Shown one piece after another: positions 17,273 through 25,684 of a stretch of 33,931 nt of DNA. Location: positions 1 through 33,931 of the forward strand of contig CAIVPM010000224.1 in the NCBI GenBank assembly GCA_903907815.1, given 5' to 3'. The notes under the pieces are model-generated. The model saw only the letters and a program-made list of their open reading frames with translations, searched no databases and was not told the origin of the DNA. This stretch comes from an uncultured Chitinophagaceae bacterium (GTDB taxonomy: Bacteria > Bacteroidota > Bacteroidia > Chitinophagales > Chitinophagaceae). A program made the translations under genes and the position numbers. Each line of letters begins with the position of its first letter. Positions within the stretch are counted from its first letter, which is position 1.

Positions 17273-17523
17273 GCTACAGGTAGGCTGTTCAAAACATACT
17301 ATATTTTATCCGACAGGTTGTAGCATTCGCTCAACCGCTTGCGGTGCTCTCTGTTCTCTATGTTTGTATTTTTTAATACACTATGCAACTCCGTGCCGCT
17401 GTGGCTCCGTGGTTCGATGTATTCTGTATTTATCACTACTCACGATGTATTTTCACGACTCACGAAAAGCACCATAAAGTGTAAGATAAAGAACCTCCTA
17501 TTTTGAACACCCTACGCTACAGG
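17273..17523. mobile_element. Possible MITE-like insertion with terminal inverted repeats
   Basis: TAGGCTGTTCAAAACA at 17281-17296 and TATTTTGAACACCCTA at 17499-17514 are inverted copies with 14 of 16 positions matching. GCTACAGG is present as a direct repeat immediately outside each end (17273-17280 and 17516-17523), as an 8-bp target duplication would be. The roughly 235-bp interior has no substantial open frame and includes ACCGC-TT-GCGGT at 17334-17345. One complication is that ACAGGTTGGTGT at 17519-17530 also occurs at 17221-17232 in the upstream terminator, so the direct repeat could have another origin. Confidence 0.4.
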
Positions 17524-17612
17524 TTGGTGTCACAACAACATGAAATATCGTTTTTTTTCACTTTCTTTTTAAAAACATGACGAATGTTAGTTATTTTACA
17601 AAATCACTCCAT

Positions 17613-17620
17613 TACTTTTG
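17613..17620 (+). promoter_or_regulatory. Candidate -7 element for malate dehydrogenase
   Basis: TACTTTTG exactly fits TAnnTTTG and lies 41 bp before the mdh start codon. No clear TTG -33 element is at the expected distance. Confidence 0.5.
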
Positions 17621-17661
17621 CACCCGATTATACATTAAATCATTATAAATAAAATTTAGTT

Positions 17662-18591
17662 ATGAAAATTACAGTAGTAGGTGCAGGTGCAGTAGGTGCA
17701 ACAACCGCCGACAACATTGCTCGTGCAGGATTAGCTGACGAATTAGTGATCCTGGATATTAAAGAAGGTTTTGCCGAAGGTAAAGCGCAGGATATCAATC
17801 AAACAGCCGCTTTATTGGGCTTTGATACCCGTGTTACCGGTACCACTGGAGATTACACTAAAACTGCAGGTTCTGAAGTAGTTGTAATTACTTCTGGCTT
17901 GCCTCGTAAACCAGGGATGACCCGTGAAGAATTGATTGGTACTAATGCAGGCATCGTAAGAGGTGTTGCTGAAAATATATTAAAGAACTCTCCAGATGCT
18001 ATCATAGTGGTGGTTTCGAACCCAATGGATACTATGACGTACCTTGCTTTGCAAGCTACCGGCTTACCTAAAAACCGTGTAATAGGTATGGGTGGTGCAT
18101 TGGATAGTGCTCGTTTTAAATATCAATTAAGTCAGCATCTTGGTGCTAGTCCTTCTGATTTAAATGCTGTAGTTATTGGTGGTCATGGTGATACAACTAT
18201 GATTCCTTTGATTCGTTTTGCTACCTGGAATAGTGTTCCAGTAACAAAATTCTTATCTGAAGAACAACAAAAACAAATTGTTGCTGATACGATGGTGGGC
18301 GGTGCTACTTTAACTAAATTATTAGGTACATCTGCATGGTATGCTCCAGGTGCAGCAGGATGTTCTGTTGTTAAATCAATCGTTAGAGACGAGAAGAAAT
18401 TAATTACAAGCTGCGTATTACTGGATGGAGAATATGGACAAAAAGATATCGCTCTTGGCGTTCCTGTTATCATTGGTAGAAACGGGGTAGAAAAGATTCT
18501 TGACTTCGGTTTAAATGCAGAAGAACAAGCAGCATTTGATAAGAGTGCTGAAGCTGTTCGTAGCATGAACGATGTATTGAAAACCTTATAA
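17662..18591 (+). CDS. mdh: Malate dehydrogenase, LDH-like type
   Basis: Catalyses NAD-dependent interconversion of malate and oxaloacetate in the citric acid cycle, in the cytoplasm. The 309 residues begin with the Rossmann motif GAGAVG (7-12), and Asp32 at the end of the second strand fits NAD rather than NADP. RKPGMTR (82-88) carries the arginine that marks malate rather than lactate dehydrogenases. Asp148 and Arg151 (ALDSAR) and the catalytic His175 (GGHGDTT) are present. The length is normal for the family. It is a single-gene unit, with a TAnnTTTG promoter element upstream and a terminator downstream. Nothing is missing or unusual. Confidence 0.97.
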   Translation: MKITVVGAGAVGATTADNIARAGLADELVILDIKEGFAEGKAQDINQTAALLGFDTRVTGTTGDYTKTAGSEVVVITSGLPRKPGMTREELIGTNAGIVRGVAENILKNSPDAIIVVVSNPMDTMTYLALQATGLPKNRVIGMGGALDSARFKYQLSQHLGASPSDLNAVVIGGHGDTTMIPLIRFATWNSVPVTKFLSEEQQKQIVADTMVGGATLTKLLGTSAWYAPGAAGCSVVKSIVRDEKKLITSCVLLDGEYGQKDIALGVPVIIGRNGVEKILDFGLNAEEQAAFDKSAEAVRSMNDVLKTL

Positions 18592-18647
18592 TAAGTTGAA
18601 GGTTTTAAGTTGTAAGTTATAAGTTAAATACCTTTTAATTAATACAG

Positions 18648-18683
18648 AAGCTGTTAGAGAGTAATCTTTAACAGCTTTTTTTA
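18648..18683 (+). terminator. Intrinsic terminator after mdh
   Basis: AAGCTGTTA (18648-18656) pairs with TAACAGCTT (18669-18677) across a 12-nt loop, followed by a T-run. Confidence 0.88.
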
Positions 18684-18718
18684 TAGATTATATATTTATA
18701 AATCATTTAGTTTGCAGT

Positions 18719-20101
18719 ATGTTTAAGAAGCTCAGTTTACTGTCCTTTATTGTATTGCTGGTATCGGTTACTGTATTTCATACAGGCTGTGCCGTTATTA
18801 TCCCACCCGGCGGTGGTCCGAAAGATTCCTTGCCTCCTGTACTGATGCAGGCTGTTCCTGCTTTATCTGCCAAGAACTTTAATACCAATAAAATAGTATT
18901 GAACTTTGATGAATATGTGGAAGTAAAAGGTATACAGGATAACCTGATAGTTTCGCCTCTTCCTAAAATTAATCCAGTTATTGATTATAAACTAAAGACC
19001 GTTACCATTAAGCTTAGAGACTCTTTGCTGCCTAATACTACTTATTCTTTAAACTTTGGAAATGGACTGGTTGATGTAAATGAAGGCAACCCACTAAAAG
19101 GATTTAACTATGTATTTTCGACGGGTAAATATATTGACAGTAGCAAACTGGCGGGTAATGTAATGCTTGCAGAAACGGGTACTGTAGATACTACTTTAAT
19201 TGCTGTTTTGTATAGTAATCTGAATGATACTGCCGTGCTGAAAACGAAGCCTGTTTATATGGCTAAAATAAATAACAAAGGGGATTTTCATTTTGAACAT
19301 TTGCCGAATCAGCGCTTTAATTTGTTTGTAATGCCCAACGATTACTTAAAGCGATATGATGATAGTACCAAGATGTTTGCTTTTGCAGATAGTAGTCAGC
19401 AGGCTAGTTTAAATCCTGTTACGGTTAAGTTGCTGGCATTTGAAGAAGCTAAAAAGAAGGAGAAGAAAACAACTGCTACCAAGATTGATAAAAAGAAGCT
19501 TGTATATACTACTTCTCTGGATAATTTCAGACAGGATTTGCTGAGTAAGTATATTGTATTGACACCCAGCAATAAACTTAAAAAGGGAGATTCTACTAAA
19601 ATAAGGTTAGTAGATACTGCCTGGAAAACAATTGAGTCAGCCACAGTAATGATAGATACTGCTGTATCGAAAATATACCTGAATAATCAGTGGAAAGCTG
19701 CTGATACACTAAGACTGATTGTAGATAAAATGGCAATGACTGATACTTTTGGGAATCATCTGGAAAAGGATGATACAATTAAGTTTGCAGTAAATAAAGT
19801 AGCAGATTATGGGTCGCTTAAAATAAGATTCAGTAATGTGAATCTGAAAAAGAATCCTGTTATTCAGATTTATTTTAACGATCAGCTGGTTGAATCGAAA
19901 CCATTAATAAAGAATGAACTCTTCTTTAAGCTGTTTCATACAGGGGAATTTGAAGTGAGGGTGTTGTACGATGAAAATCAAAATGGATACTGGGATACGG
20001 GTAACTATAAGCAACATAAACAACCAGAGAAGGTAGAGAAGTTTAAGAATAAGGTATCTGTAAAAGCCAATTGGGATAATGAATCTGAACTGGCATTGTA
20101 G
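18719..20101 (+). CDS. Ig-like domain lipoprotein
   Basis: Predicted envelope lipoprotein of 460 residues. The N-terminus is a signal peptide ending in HTGC (Cys24). The -3 position is a poor match to the strict lipobox, but the following sequence, CAVIIPPGGGPKDSLPP, is the characteristic start of a widespread Bacteroidota lipoprotein family. Residues of about 35-135 form an Ig-like domain of the SbsA/Big_5 type (IVLNFDEYVEVKG, TTYSLNFGNGLVDVNEGNPLKGFNYVFSTG). The remainder is less conserved, with a Lys-rich stretch KKKEKKTTATKIDKKK at 243-258 and a C-terminal beta-rich part (FEVRVLYDENQNGYWDTGNY). The molecular role is not known to me. It follows the mdh terminator and so has its own transcription unit. 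Confidence 0.85.
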   Translation: MFKKLSLLSFIVLLVSVTVFHTGCAVIIPPGGGPKDSLPPVLMQAVPALSAKNFNTNKIVLNFDEYVEVKGIQDNLIVSPLPKINPVIDYKLKTVTIKLRDSLLPNTTYSLNFGNGLVDVNEGNPLKGFNYVFSTGKYIDSSKLAGNVMLAETGTVDTTLIAVLYSNLNDTAVLKTKPVYMAKINNKGDFHFEHLPNQRFNLFVMPNDYLKRYDDSTKMFAFADSSQQASLNPVTVKLLAFEEAKKKEKKTTATKIDKKKLVYTTSLDNFRQDLLSKYIVLTPSNKLKKGDSTKIRLVDTAWKTIESATVMIDTAVSKIYLNNQWKAADTLRLIVDKMAMTDTFGNHLEKDDTIKFAVNKVADYGSLKIRFSNVNLKKNPVIQIYFNDQLVESKPLIKNELFFKLFHTGEFEVRVLYDENQNGYWDTGNYKQHKQPEKVEKFKNKVSVKANWDNESELAL

Positions 20102-20201
20102 AGGAGGGAGTGAGAGGAAAGGCACAAAGGCAACAAGGCGCATAGGCACAAAGGAATACAACTTAACGCTAATACAGAATACAAGGCAATGAGGAATGCA
20201 A

Positions 20202-20270
20202 ATACAGGGAGACAGGAGAATACAAATTTGATAATTTGATGATTTGAAAATTTGATAATGAATACAAGAA
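20202..20270 (+). repeat. Left copy of an inverted AT-rich intergenic repeat
   Basis: About 69 bp, built from GGAGAATACAAATTTGA and then runs of ATTTGA. It matches the reverse complement of 21259-21332 at about 60 of 69 aligned positions, with one 5-nt gap. The two copies flank the HMG-CoA lyase-like gene. Just upstream (20112-20160) is a different low-complexity tract of GGCACAAAGG-like words. Confidence 0.75.
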
Positions 20271-20336
20271 CTATTTACTTATGTAATGGTTGGTAATTCC
20301 TAATTCATAATTATTAATTCATAATTCGCAAGCTAT

Positions 20337-21194
20337 ATGAAAAAGATAGAACTGATTGAATGTCCACGAGATGCTATGCAGGGATGGTCGTATTTTATTC
20401 CTACCCAACAAAAGATTGACTATATCAATACCCTTTTGCAGGTAGGTTTTGATGTACTTGACTTTGGTAGTTTTGTTTCGCCTAAAGCTATTCCTCAGAT
20501 GGCTGATACTAAAGAAGTGCTGGCTAATCTTAATTTAAGTAATACTGCTACAAAACTGCTTGCTATAATTGCCAATGTAAGAGGGGCAGAGGAGGCAGTA
20601 CAATATGATGCTATAAACTATCTGGGTTTTCCTTTCTCTATATCGCCTACTTTTCAGCAGAGGAATACGAATAGTAGTATGGAGGAAAGTATAGAAAGAA
20701 TTGATGCTATTCAGGAGCTTTGTATAAAGCATCATAAAACACTGATAGTATATCTCAGCATGGGCTTTGGTAACCCTTATGGGGATGCTTATGATGATAG
20801 TATTTTATTGAAATGGGCAGATGAAATGGTGAGGAGAGGTATTCAGATTATTTCTCTTGCAGATACAGTTGGGATGGCTACACCAGCGCAAATAAGTTTT
20901 GCATTGAATACGCTGATACCAAAGTATCCAGCTGTTAATTTTGGAGTGCATCTGCATTCTTCTGCAGGTAATAGAAAAGCTAAACTGGAGGCGGCTATTA
21001 ATGCAAACTGTTATAGGATAGATGGAGCACTGAAAGGTTTTGGCGGATGCCCAATGGCGCAGGATGATTTAGTGGGAAATATGGATATGGAATGGGTGTT
21101 AAACTACTTACATCAGCAGAACATACCTCATTGTAAGATTAATCAGGAAGCACTGGAAAAGGCACTGATAATGACTACGGAGATTTTTGTATAA
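20337..21194 (+). CDS. Hydroxymethylglutaryl-CoA lyase-like enzyme
   Basis: Member of the HMGL/DRE-TIM metallolyase family. The canonical reaction splits HMG-CoA into acetyl-CoA and acetoacetate at the end of leucine degradation. In the 285 residues, ECPRDAMQG (8-16) contains the catalytic Arg-Asp and Gln. DFGSFVSPKAIPQMAD (42-57) is the second conserved block, with Asp where the family usually has Glu. VHLHSS holds the metal-binding His205 and His207, and GGCPMAQDD carries the conserved Cys238. The protein is slightly shorter than the usual 300 or so residues but has all blocks. HMG-CoA lyase is favoured over citramalate or isopropylmalate synthases because of the length and GGCP. The gene is alone, convergent with apaG, and lies between inverted repeat copies. 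Substrate assignment is by homology only. Confidence 0.85.
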   Translation: MKKIELIECPRDAMQGWSYFIPTQQKIDYINTLLQVGFDVLDFGSFVSPKAIPQMADTKEVLANLNLSNTATKLLAIIANVRGAEEAVQYDAINYLGFPFSISPTFQQRNTNSSMEESIERIDAIQELCIKHHKTLIVYLSMGFGNPYGDAYDDSILLKWADEMVRRGIQIISLADTVGMATPAQISFALNTLIPKYPAVNFGVHLHSSAGNRKAKLEAAINANCYRIDGALKGFGGCPMAQDDLVGNMDMEWVLNYLHQQNIPHCKINQEALEKALIMTTEIFV

Positions 21195-21258
21195 ATGTAA
21201 CTGTTTAATTGTTTAATGGTTATATGGTTTGATGTTTTTTTTGTTGATTGGGTATATA

Positions 21259-21332
21259 TTCTTGTATTTGTTCCATTTTCAAATCTTCAAATTCCCAGAT
21301 TTTCAAATTTGTATTCTCCTATCTCCTTGTAT
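21259..21332 (-). repeat. Right copy of an inverted AT-rich intergenic repeat
   Basis: The reverse complement of these 74 bases reads ATACAAGGAGATAGGAGAAT and continues as the same pattern as 20202-20270. The first 30 positions match at 28. The copy lies between the convergent 3' ends of the HMG-CoA lyase-like gene and apaG, so it could also fold as part of either transcript. Confidence 0.75.
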
Positions 21333-21339
21333 TAAGCGA

Positions 21340-21726
21340 TTAGTTCAGAATATTAGGTGCTGTCATATCAAAAGCAGGGATATCTATTTTAAATTCTGAC
21401 TGGTTGTTCATGTTCTGAACAATATAGTATCCAACCATTCTGCCAATTTCTGTTTTAATGTTGCAACCACTTACATATTGAAAAGATTCTCCTGGAGGAA
21501 TAACTGGTTGAATACCTACAACACCATCACCTTCCACTTCTTTTTTGTCGGCGCTACTATCCTGTATAAACCAGTGGCGTCGTAAAAGTTTAATTTCAAA
21601 GTTGTTATTGTTTTCAATGGTAATCCGGTATGCAAACATAAATTCATGATTTATAGGGTTGCTATAATCAGATTGATAGAATACTTCTACACAAATTTTA
21701 ACGCCTTTTGAAACCAGTGAAACCAT
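21340..21726 (-). CDS. apaG: ApaG domain protein
   Basis: ApaG (DUF525) proteins are small cytoplasmic FN3-fold proteins of uncertain biochemical role, linked to Mg/Co resistance and Ap4A metabolism in enterobacteria. The 128 residues match the family: FMFAYRITIENN, LLRRHWFIQDSS, EVEGDGVVGIQPVIPPGESFQYVSGC, GRMVGYYIVQN and FKIDIPAFDMTAPNILN, which covers the whole length with no additions. A TATCTTTA on the minus strand (21742-21749) is a one-off match to the TAnnTTTG promoter element and lies 15 bp before the start. It is transcribed away from the deacylase gene at 21814, with 87 bp between them. Confidence 0.94.
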   Translation of the reverse strand: MVSLVSKGVKICVEVFYQSDYSNPINHEFMFAYRITIENNNNFEIKLLRRHWFIQDSSADKKEVEGDGVVGIQPVIPPGESFQYVSGCNIKTEIGRMVGYYIVQNMNNQSEFKIDIPAFDMTAPNILN

Positions 21727-21799
21727 GATTCATTGTTTTAGTAAAGATAAGTATTTTGCATTACTCACCAATTGTTTACAATATTTTAATGATGAGCGT

Positions 21800-21807
21800 T
21801 ATTTTTG
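21800..21807 (+). promoter_or_regulatory. Candidate -7 element giving a nearly leaderless deacylase mRNA
   Basis: TATTTTTG fits TAnnTTTG and ends only 6 bp before the ATG at 21814. If used, transcription would start at or next to the start codon. A TTG at 21772 is 25 bp upstream, slightly far for a -33 element. Confidence 0.4.
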
Positions 21808-21813
21808 ATACTT

Positions 21814-23424
21814 ATGATAACATTATTATACCGCTATTTTTTATTGTACAGAAGGATAATAACAACAATAATATGTATTTGTTCTGTTTATATTGTTAGT
21901 GGGCAGCATTGTAACCTAATAATTAAAAACGGAAGGATTGTTGATGGTTCGGGTAAAGCAATTTATCAGGCTGATATTGCTATTAAAGATGGAAAAATTT
22001 TCCGCATTGGGAAACTCGATACTTTTAAAGCGGATAGTATTATTGATGCTAAAGGACAAATTGTATCCCCGGGGTTTATAGATATCCATACGCATATTGA
22101 AGAAGATGAATTAAAAAATCCACTGGCAACGAACTTTATTGCAGATGGCGTTACTACTGTAATTACTGGTAACTGTGGTGAATCGAACACTAATCTTAAA
22201 AAGTATTTTACCTTTCTTGATAGCCTTAAACTTTCTATCAATGTGGCTTCTCTTGTTGGACATAATGATGTTAGAAAGGCTATTATGGGCAAGGCTATGC
22301 GCAATCCTTCTGCCAGAGAATTAAAACAAATGGACAGTATAGTAGAGCAGGCCATGAAAGATGGGGCGGTAGGCTTTTCTACGGGGCTGATTTATATTCC
22401 CGGTGTATATTCCCGTAAAGAGGAACTGGCCAGCTTAGCCACGGTAGCGGGTAAGTATGGAGGTGTTTATTGTACCCATATGCGTAATGAGGGAGATAGT
22501 GTATTATATGCCATCAGAGAAGCTTTGTATGTAGCTAAAACGGCTAAAATACCCTTGCAGATATCCCACTTTAAAGTAGGCGGACAAAACAACTGGGGCC
22601 TCAGTACAAAGATGTTGCAAATGGTGAAAGATGCCAGGGCAAGCGGTATGGATGTTACAATTGATCAGTATCCTTATACTGCCAGTAGTACGGCTCTTAG
22701 TACTATGCTGCCTGAATGGGTACTTGCCGATGGTGCAGATTCTGTAAAAGCTCGTCTGGAACGACCAAAGATTAAGAAAAAGATGATTGCTTATTTAGTA
22801 CAGCGATTGAAAAATAAAAGGATGATACACTATCATTTTATAGTGGTGGCAAATAATACAAAAGACAGTAGCTATAATGGGAAAAGTATTGAAGACATCA
22901 ATCTTCAATTAAAGAAACCGCATACTGCCTCATCGGAGGCTGCAACTATACTTTATCTGATAAAAGAAGCCAGTCCAAGTTGTTTGTTTCATACTATCAG
23001 CGAGAAAGATGTATGCACTATCATGCAATATCCTCTCAATATGGTTGCCAGCGATGGTACAATCCGTATAAAAGGGGTAGGAGTGCCTCATCCCCGCAGT
23101 TATGGTACTAATGCAAGGGTATTGGGTAGATATGTGCGTGAAAAGCACCTGATAACGCTGGAAGACGCTATAAAAAGAATGACTTTCTTACCTGCTCAGA
23201 AGTTCCATCTTCAAAACAGGGGATTGCTTCAGGAGGGGTATGCAGCGGATATGGTGATTTTTGATGAAAAAACTATTATTGATCAGTCAACTTTTATTAG
23301 TCCACATCAGTATTCTACAGGTATTTCTTGTGTAATTGTCAACGGTAAAATTGACTGGCAAAATAACGAACCAACTGGTATCAGGAATGGAGTAGTGCTT
23401 TATGGGGTAGGGAAGGAGAATTGA
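21814..23424 (+). CDS. N-acyl-D-amino-acid deacylase family amidohydrolase
   Basis: Metal-dependent amidohydrolase of the D-aminoacylase type, which removes acyl groups from N-acyl-D-amino acids. The 536 residues begin with a signal peptide (about 1-31, IITTIICICSVYIVSGQ), so it probably acts in the periplasm. Motifs are NGRIVDGSGK, the metal site PGFIDIHTHIEED (His92, His94), TGNCGES with the conserved Cys at about 121, FSTGLIYIPGVYS, YCTHMRNEGDS (His about 222), QISHFKVGG (His about 252), VASDG, HPRSYGTNARVLGRYV, and the closing amidohydrolase strand GYAADMVIFDE. I use the ATG at 21814 because the open frame beyond it begins with a TTG that is part of a promoter-like TATTTTTG. The natural substrate is unknown; peptidoglycan- or D-peptide-derived compounds are possible. 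Confidence 0.9.
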   Translation: MITLLYRYFLLYRRIITTIICICSVYIVSGQHCNLIIKNGRIVDGSGKAIYQADIAIKDGKIFRIGKLDTFKADSIIDAKGQIVSPGFIDIHTHIEEDELKNPLATNFIADGVTTVITGNCGESNTNLKKYFTFLDSLKLSINVASLVGHNDVRKAIMGKAMRNPSARELKQMDSIVEQAMKDGAVGFSTGLIYIPGVYSRKEELASLATVAGKYGGVYCTHMRNEGDSVLYAIREALYVAKTAKIPLQISHFKVGGQNNWGLSTKMLQMVKDARASGMDVTIDQYPYTASSTALSTMLPEWVLADGADSVKARLERPKIKKKMIAYLVQRLKNKRMIHYHFIVVANNTKDSSYNGKSIEDINLQLKKPHTASSEAATILYLIKEASPSCLFHTISEKDVCTIMQYPLNMVASDGTIRIKGVGVPHPRSYGTNARVLGRYVREKHLITLEDAIKRMTFLPAQKFHLQNRGLLQEGYAADMVIFDEKTIIDQSTFISPHQYSTGISCVIVNGKIDWQNNEPTGIRNGVVLYGVGKEN

Positions 23425-23648
23425 TAATGGCGCTTATTTAGGGTGTAAAAAAACAGAACAATATCGTTCTTGCGTAGATAGGGTTAGTTTTCACTACTTT
23501 TTATTAATTCTATAACATTCATATTGATTCAGCCTTAAAATAAAGGGGGCTATTACTATTATTAGTTTGTTTAATGTCTGTATAACAGCCTATTTTTGTG
23601 GATAACCTCACTATTTTTGATAGATTTTAAAAATTATTACAATTAAAG

Positions 23649-23679
23649 TTGTTCAATTAATTCAAGACCCTTACTTTTG
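23649..23679 (+). promoter_or_regulatory. Promoter of the rpmB-rpmG-DUF4295 operon
   Basis: TTG at 23649-23651, a 20-bp spacer and TACTTTTG at 23672-23679 match the Bacteroidota TTG/TAnnTTTG consensus well. The rpmB start is 33 bp downstream. The 23425-23648 stretch before it holds no gene that I can see. Confidence 0.7.
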
Positions 23680-23712
23680 CCGTCCGAAAAAATCGGGAGT
23701 AAAATTAAGGTT

Positions 23713-23949
23713 ATGGCAAGAGTATGTCAGGTTACAGGTAAAAGACCAATCACAGGAAATAAAGTATCGCACTCTAACATTAAGAGCAAGCGCAGGTTTT
23801 TACCCAATTTACAAACTAAGCGTTTCTTTTTTGCAGAAGAAGATCGTTGGGTAACAATTAAAGTTTCTGCTGATGCAATCCGTACTATCAATAAGAATGG
23901 ATTAGCTTCTGTTATTAAGCAATTAAGAGCAGAGGGAACAAAATTATAA
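23713..23949 (+). CDS. rpmB: 50S ribosomal protein L28
   Basis: Structural protein of the large ribosomal subunit, 78 residues. [27 protein letters not shown] is the L28 N-terminus, followed by [13 protein letters not shown] and [21 protein letters not shown]. The frame extends 12 codons upstream to a TTG inside the promoter's -7 element, so ATG 23713 is the start. It is the first gene of the operon with rpmG (27 bp later) and the DUF4295 gene, the order that is standard in Bacteroidota. Confidence 0.97.
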   Translation: MARVCQVTGKRPITGNKVSHSNIKSKRRFLPNLQTKRFFFAEEDRWVTIKVSADAIRTINKNGLASVIKQLRAEGTKL

Positions 23950-23976
23950 TTCTATTAAAGTAAACAATCCGCTACA

Positions 23977-24159
23977 ATGGCAAAGAAAGGAAATAGAGTT
24001 CAGGTTATACTAGAGTGTACTGAGCACAAAACATCGGGTAAACCGGGTACTAGCAGATACATCTCTGTTAAGAATAAGAAGAATACTCCTGAACGTCTGG
24101 AGTTGAAAAAGTACAATCCAATTTTGAAAAAAGTAACTGTTCATAAAGAAATTAAATAA
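23977..24159 (+). CDS. rpmG: 50S ribosomal protein L33
   Basis: Large-subunit ribosomal protein of 60 residues: [18 protein letters not shown], then [29 protein letters not shown]. It has a single Cys and no CxxC pairs, so it is the zinc-independent form of L33. It lies 27 bp after rpmB and 3 bp before the DUF4295 gene, so translation of the three is probably coupled or co-transcribed. Confidence 0.97.
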   Translation: MAKKGNRVQVILECTEHKTSGKPGTSRYISVKNKKNTPERLELKKYNPILKKVTVHKEIK

Positions 24160-24162
24160 AAC

Positions 24163-24333
24163 ATGGCAAAGGCAGCAAAAACGGCGATTAAAACTAAGGA
24201 TCAAAAGGCAGCAGCAGATGCAAAGAACTGGACAAAAGTTATCAAGGCTGTTCGTAGTCCAAAAACTGGTGCATATACTTTTAAAGAAGCGATCGTTCAC
24301 AAAGATAATGTGAAGGATTTTCTTGCAAAATAA
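24163..24333 (+). CDS. DUF4295 small basic protein
   Basis: A 56-residue Lys/Ala-rich protein: MAKAAKTAIKTKDQKAAADA, then KNWTKVIKAVRSPKTGAYTFKEAIVHKDNVKDFLAK. This is the DUF4295 family, found in Bacteroidota directly after rpmG. The conserved placement with two ribosomal proteins and the basic composition suggest a ribosome-associated role, which is inference. It begins 3 bp after the rpmG stop and is followed by a terminator. Confidence 0.92.
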   Translation: MAKAAKTAIKTKDQKAAADAKNWTKVIKAVRSPKTGAYTFKEAIVHKDNVKDFLAK

Positions 24334-24358
24334 ATCGCATTCGTACAAAAATATTACT

Positions 24359-24395
24359 AAAGCTGTTCGGTTAAAACCGTAACGGCTTTTTTGTT
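24359..24395 (+). terminator. Intrinsic terminator of the rpmB operon
   Basis: AGCTGTT-CGGTT pairs with AACCG-T-AAC-GGCT, with a single bulged T, and is followed by a run of T residues. It separates the ribosomal operon from ftsY. Confidence 0.8.
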
Positions 24396-24494
24396 TTAAC
24401 GTCATAAGGAAATACATAATTAGCTAATTGAATACAAAGAATACAAATCTGTAAATTTGTGTTTTATAATTCGGAATCTGAAAATTAATCCATC

Positions 24495-25454
24495 ATGAGC
24501 TTTTTTAGCAAACTCTTTGGCAAAAGCGAAAAGGAAAGTCTGGATAAAGGCTTGCAGAAGACTAAGCAAGGGTTTCTGTCGACCATATCAAGACTCATAG
24601 CAGGTAAAAGTGCTGTGGATGATGAGGTATTGGATGATTTAGAAGAAGCGCTGATTACTGCCGACGTTGGAATGGATACTACTATTCAGATTATTGAAAG
24701 AATAGAAGCCAGGGTAAAGAATGATAAGTATGTTGGTACAAGTGAATTAAATAGAATTTTACAGGAAGAAATAGAAGCTGTACTTATTGATGCTGATGAC
24801 GTTTCCTACAAAAACTTTGATGTGCCTGCTGGCAAAAAGCCCTATGTAATCTTGGTGGTAGGTGTAAACGGAGTAGGTAAAACAACTACTATTGGTAAGC
24901 TGGCGCATAACTATAAAAAAGCTGGTTACGATGTGCTTCTTGGTGCTGCTGATACCTTCAGAGCAGCTGCTGTAGATCAATTAACTATCTGGAGCGAAAG
25001 AGTTGGCGTTCCTATTGTAAAACAACCTATGGGGAGCGATCCTGCAGCTGTTGCATTTGATGCTGTTAAAAGCGCTGTTTCACGTGGTTCTGATATAGTA
25101 ATTATAGATACTGCTGGAAGATTGCATAATAAGCTTCATTTAATGGATGAACTTACTAAAATCAAGAGAGTAATTCAAAAAGTAATTCCTGATGCTCCTC
25201 ATGATGTGATGCTGGTATTAGATGGATCTACAGGGCAAAATGCTGTTGAACAAGCTAAGCACTTTACAACTGCTACAGATGTAACGTCAATAGCAATTAC
25301 CAAGCTGGATGGAACTGCGAAAGGTGGTGTAGTACTGGCCATTGCAAATCTCTTTAAAATACCGGTGAAGTTTATAGGGGTAGGAGAGAAAATAGATGAC
25401 TTATTGATATTTGATAAACATGAATTTGTAGATAGTCTGTTCAAACTTGATTAG
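24495..25454 (+). CDS. ftsY: Signal recognition particle receptor FtsY
   Basis: SRP-family GTPase at the inner membrane that receives ribosome-nascent chain complexes from SRP and hands them to SecYEG. The 319 residues comprise a short N-terminal amphipathic start (MSFFSKLFGK), a helical N domain (about 15-100) and the G domain: P-loop GVNGVGKT (123-130), DTFRAAAVDQL (153-163), DTAGR (205-209), TKLDGTAKGG (269-278). There is no long acidic A domain, as is usual outside proteobacteria. The start at 24495 fits the family N-terminus. It follows the rpmB operon terminator, so it has its own promoter or depends on read-through, and it has a terminator of its own. Confidence 0.97.
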   Translation: MSFFSKLFGKSEKESLDKGLQKTKQGFLSTISRLIAGKSAVDDEVLDDLEEALITADVGMDTTIQIIERIEARVKNDKYVGTSELNRILQEEIEAVLIDADDVSYKNFDVPAGKKPYVILVVGVNGVGKTTTIGKLAHNYKKAGYDVLLGAADTFRAAAVDQLTIWSERVGVPIVKQPMGSDPAAVAFDAVKSAVSRGSDIVIIDTAGRLHNKLHLMDELTKIKRVIQKVIPDAPHDVMLVLDGSTGQNAVEQAKHFTTATDVTSIAITKLDGTAKGGVVLAIANLFKIPVKFIGVGEKIDDLLIFDKHEFVDSLFKLD

Positions 25455-25476
25455 ATATTGATAGTGAATAATAATA

Positions 25477-25514
25477 AGGGCTTCAGGAGAGTTAATCTGC
25501 TGAAGCCTTTTTTT
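25477..25514 (+). terminator. Intrinsic terminator after ftsY
   Basis: GGCTTCAG (25479-25486) pairs with CTGAAGCC (25500-25507), followed directly by seven T residues. Confidence 0.9.
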
Positions 25515-25684
25515 ATAGATTGAATTTTACTCAGTAGCTTCTTTGTTATTGATTATTTTTTTGTTAATAAGGATGCAAGGAATCCAATGTAAAAAACTTG
25601 CTATCATTTTTGTTTAACTTTAAAACAAACCTTTCATGGAATTGGTTGTTTATTATAGAATAATTTAGTTTGAAATATTTATAT

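Noticed and set aside
18183-18566. 127-codon minus-strand frame within mdh
   Set aside because: Antisense shadow of a clearly conserved enzyme gene.
24010-24417. 135-codon minus-strand frame across rpmG and the DUF4295 gene
   Set aside because: Antisense to two well-supported genes and the terminator. The Cys/Phe/Leu-rich peptide is a composition artefact.
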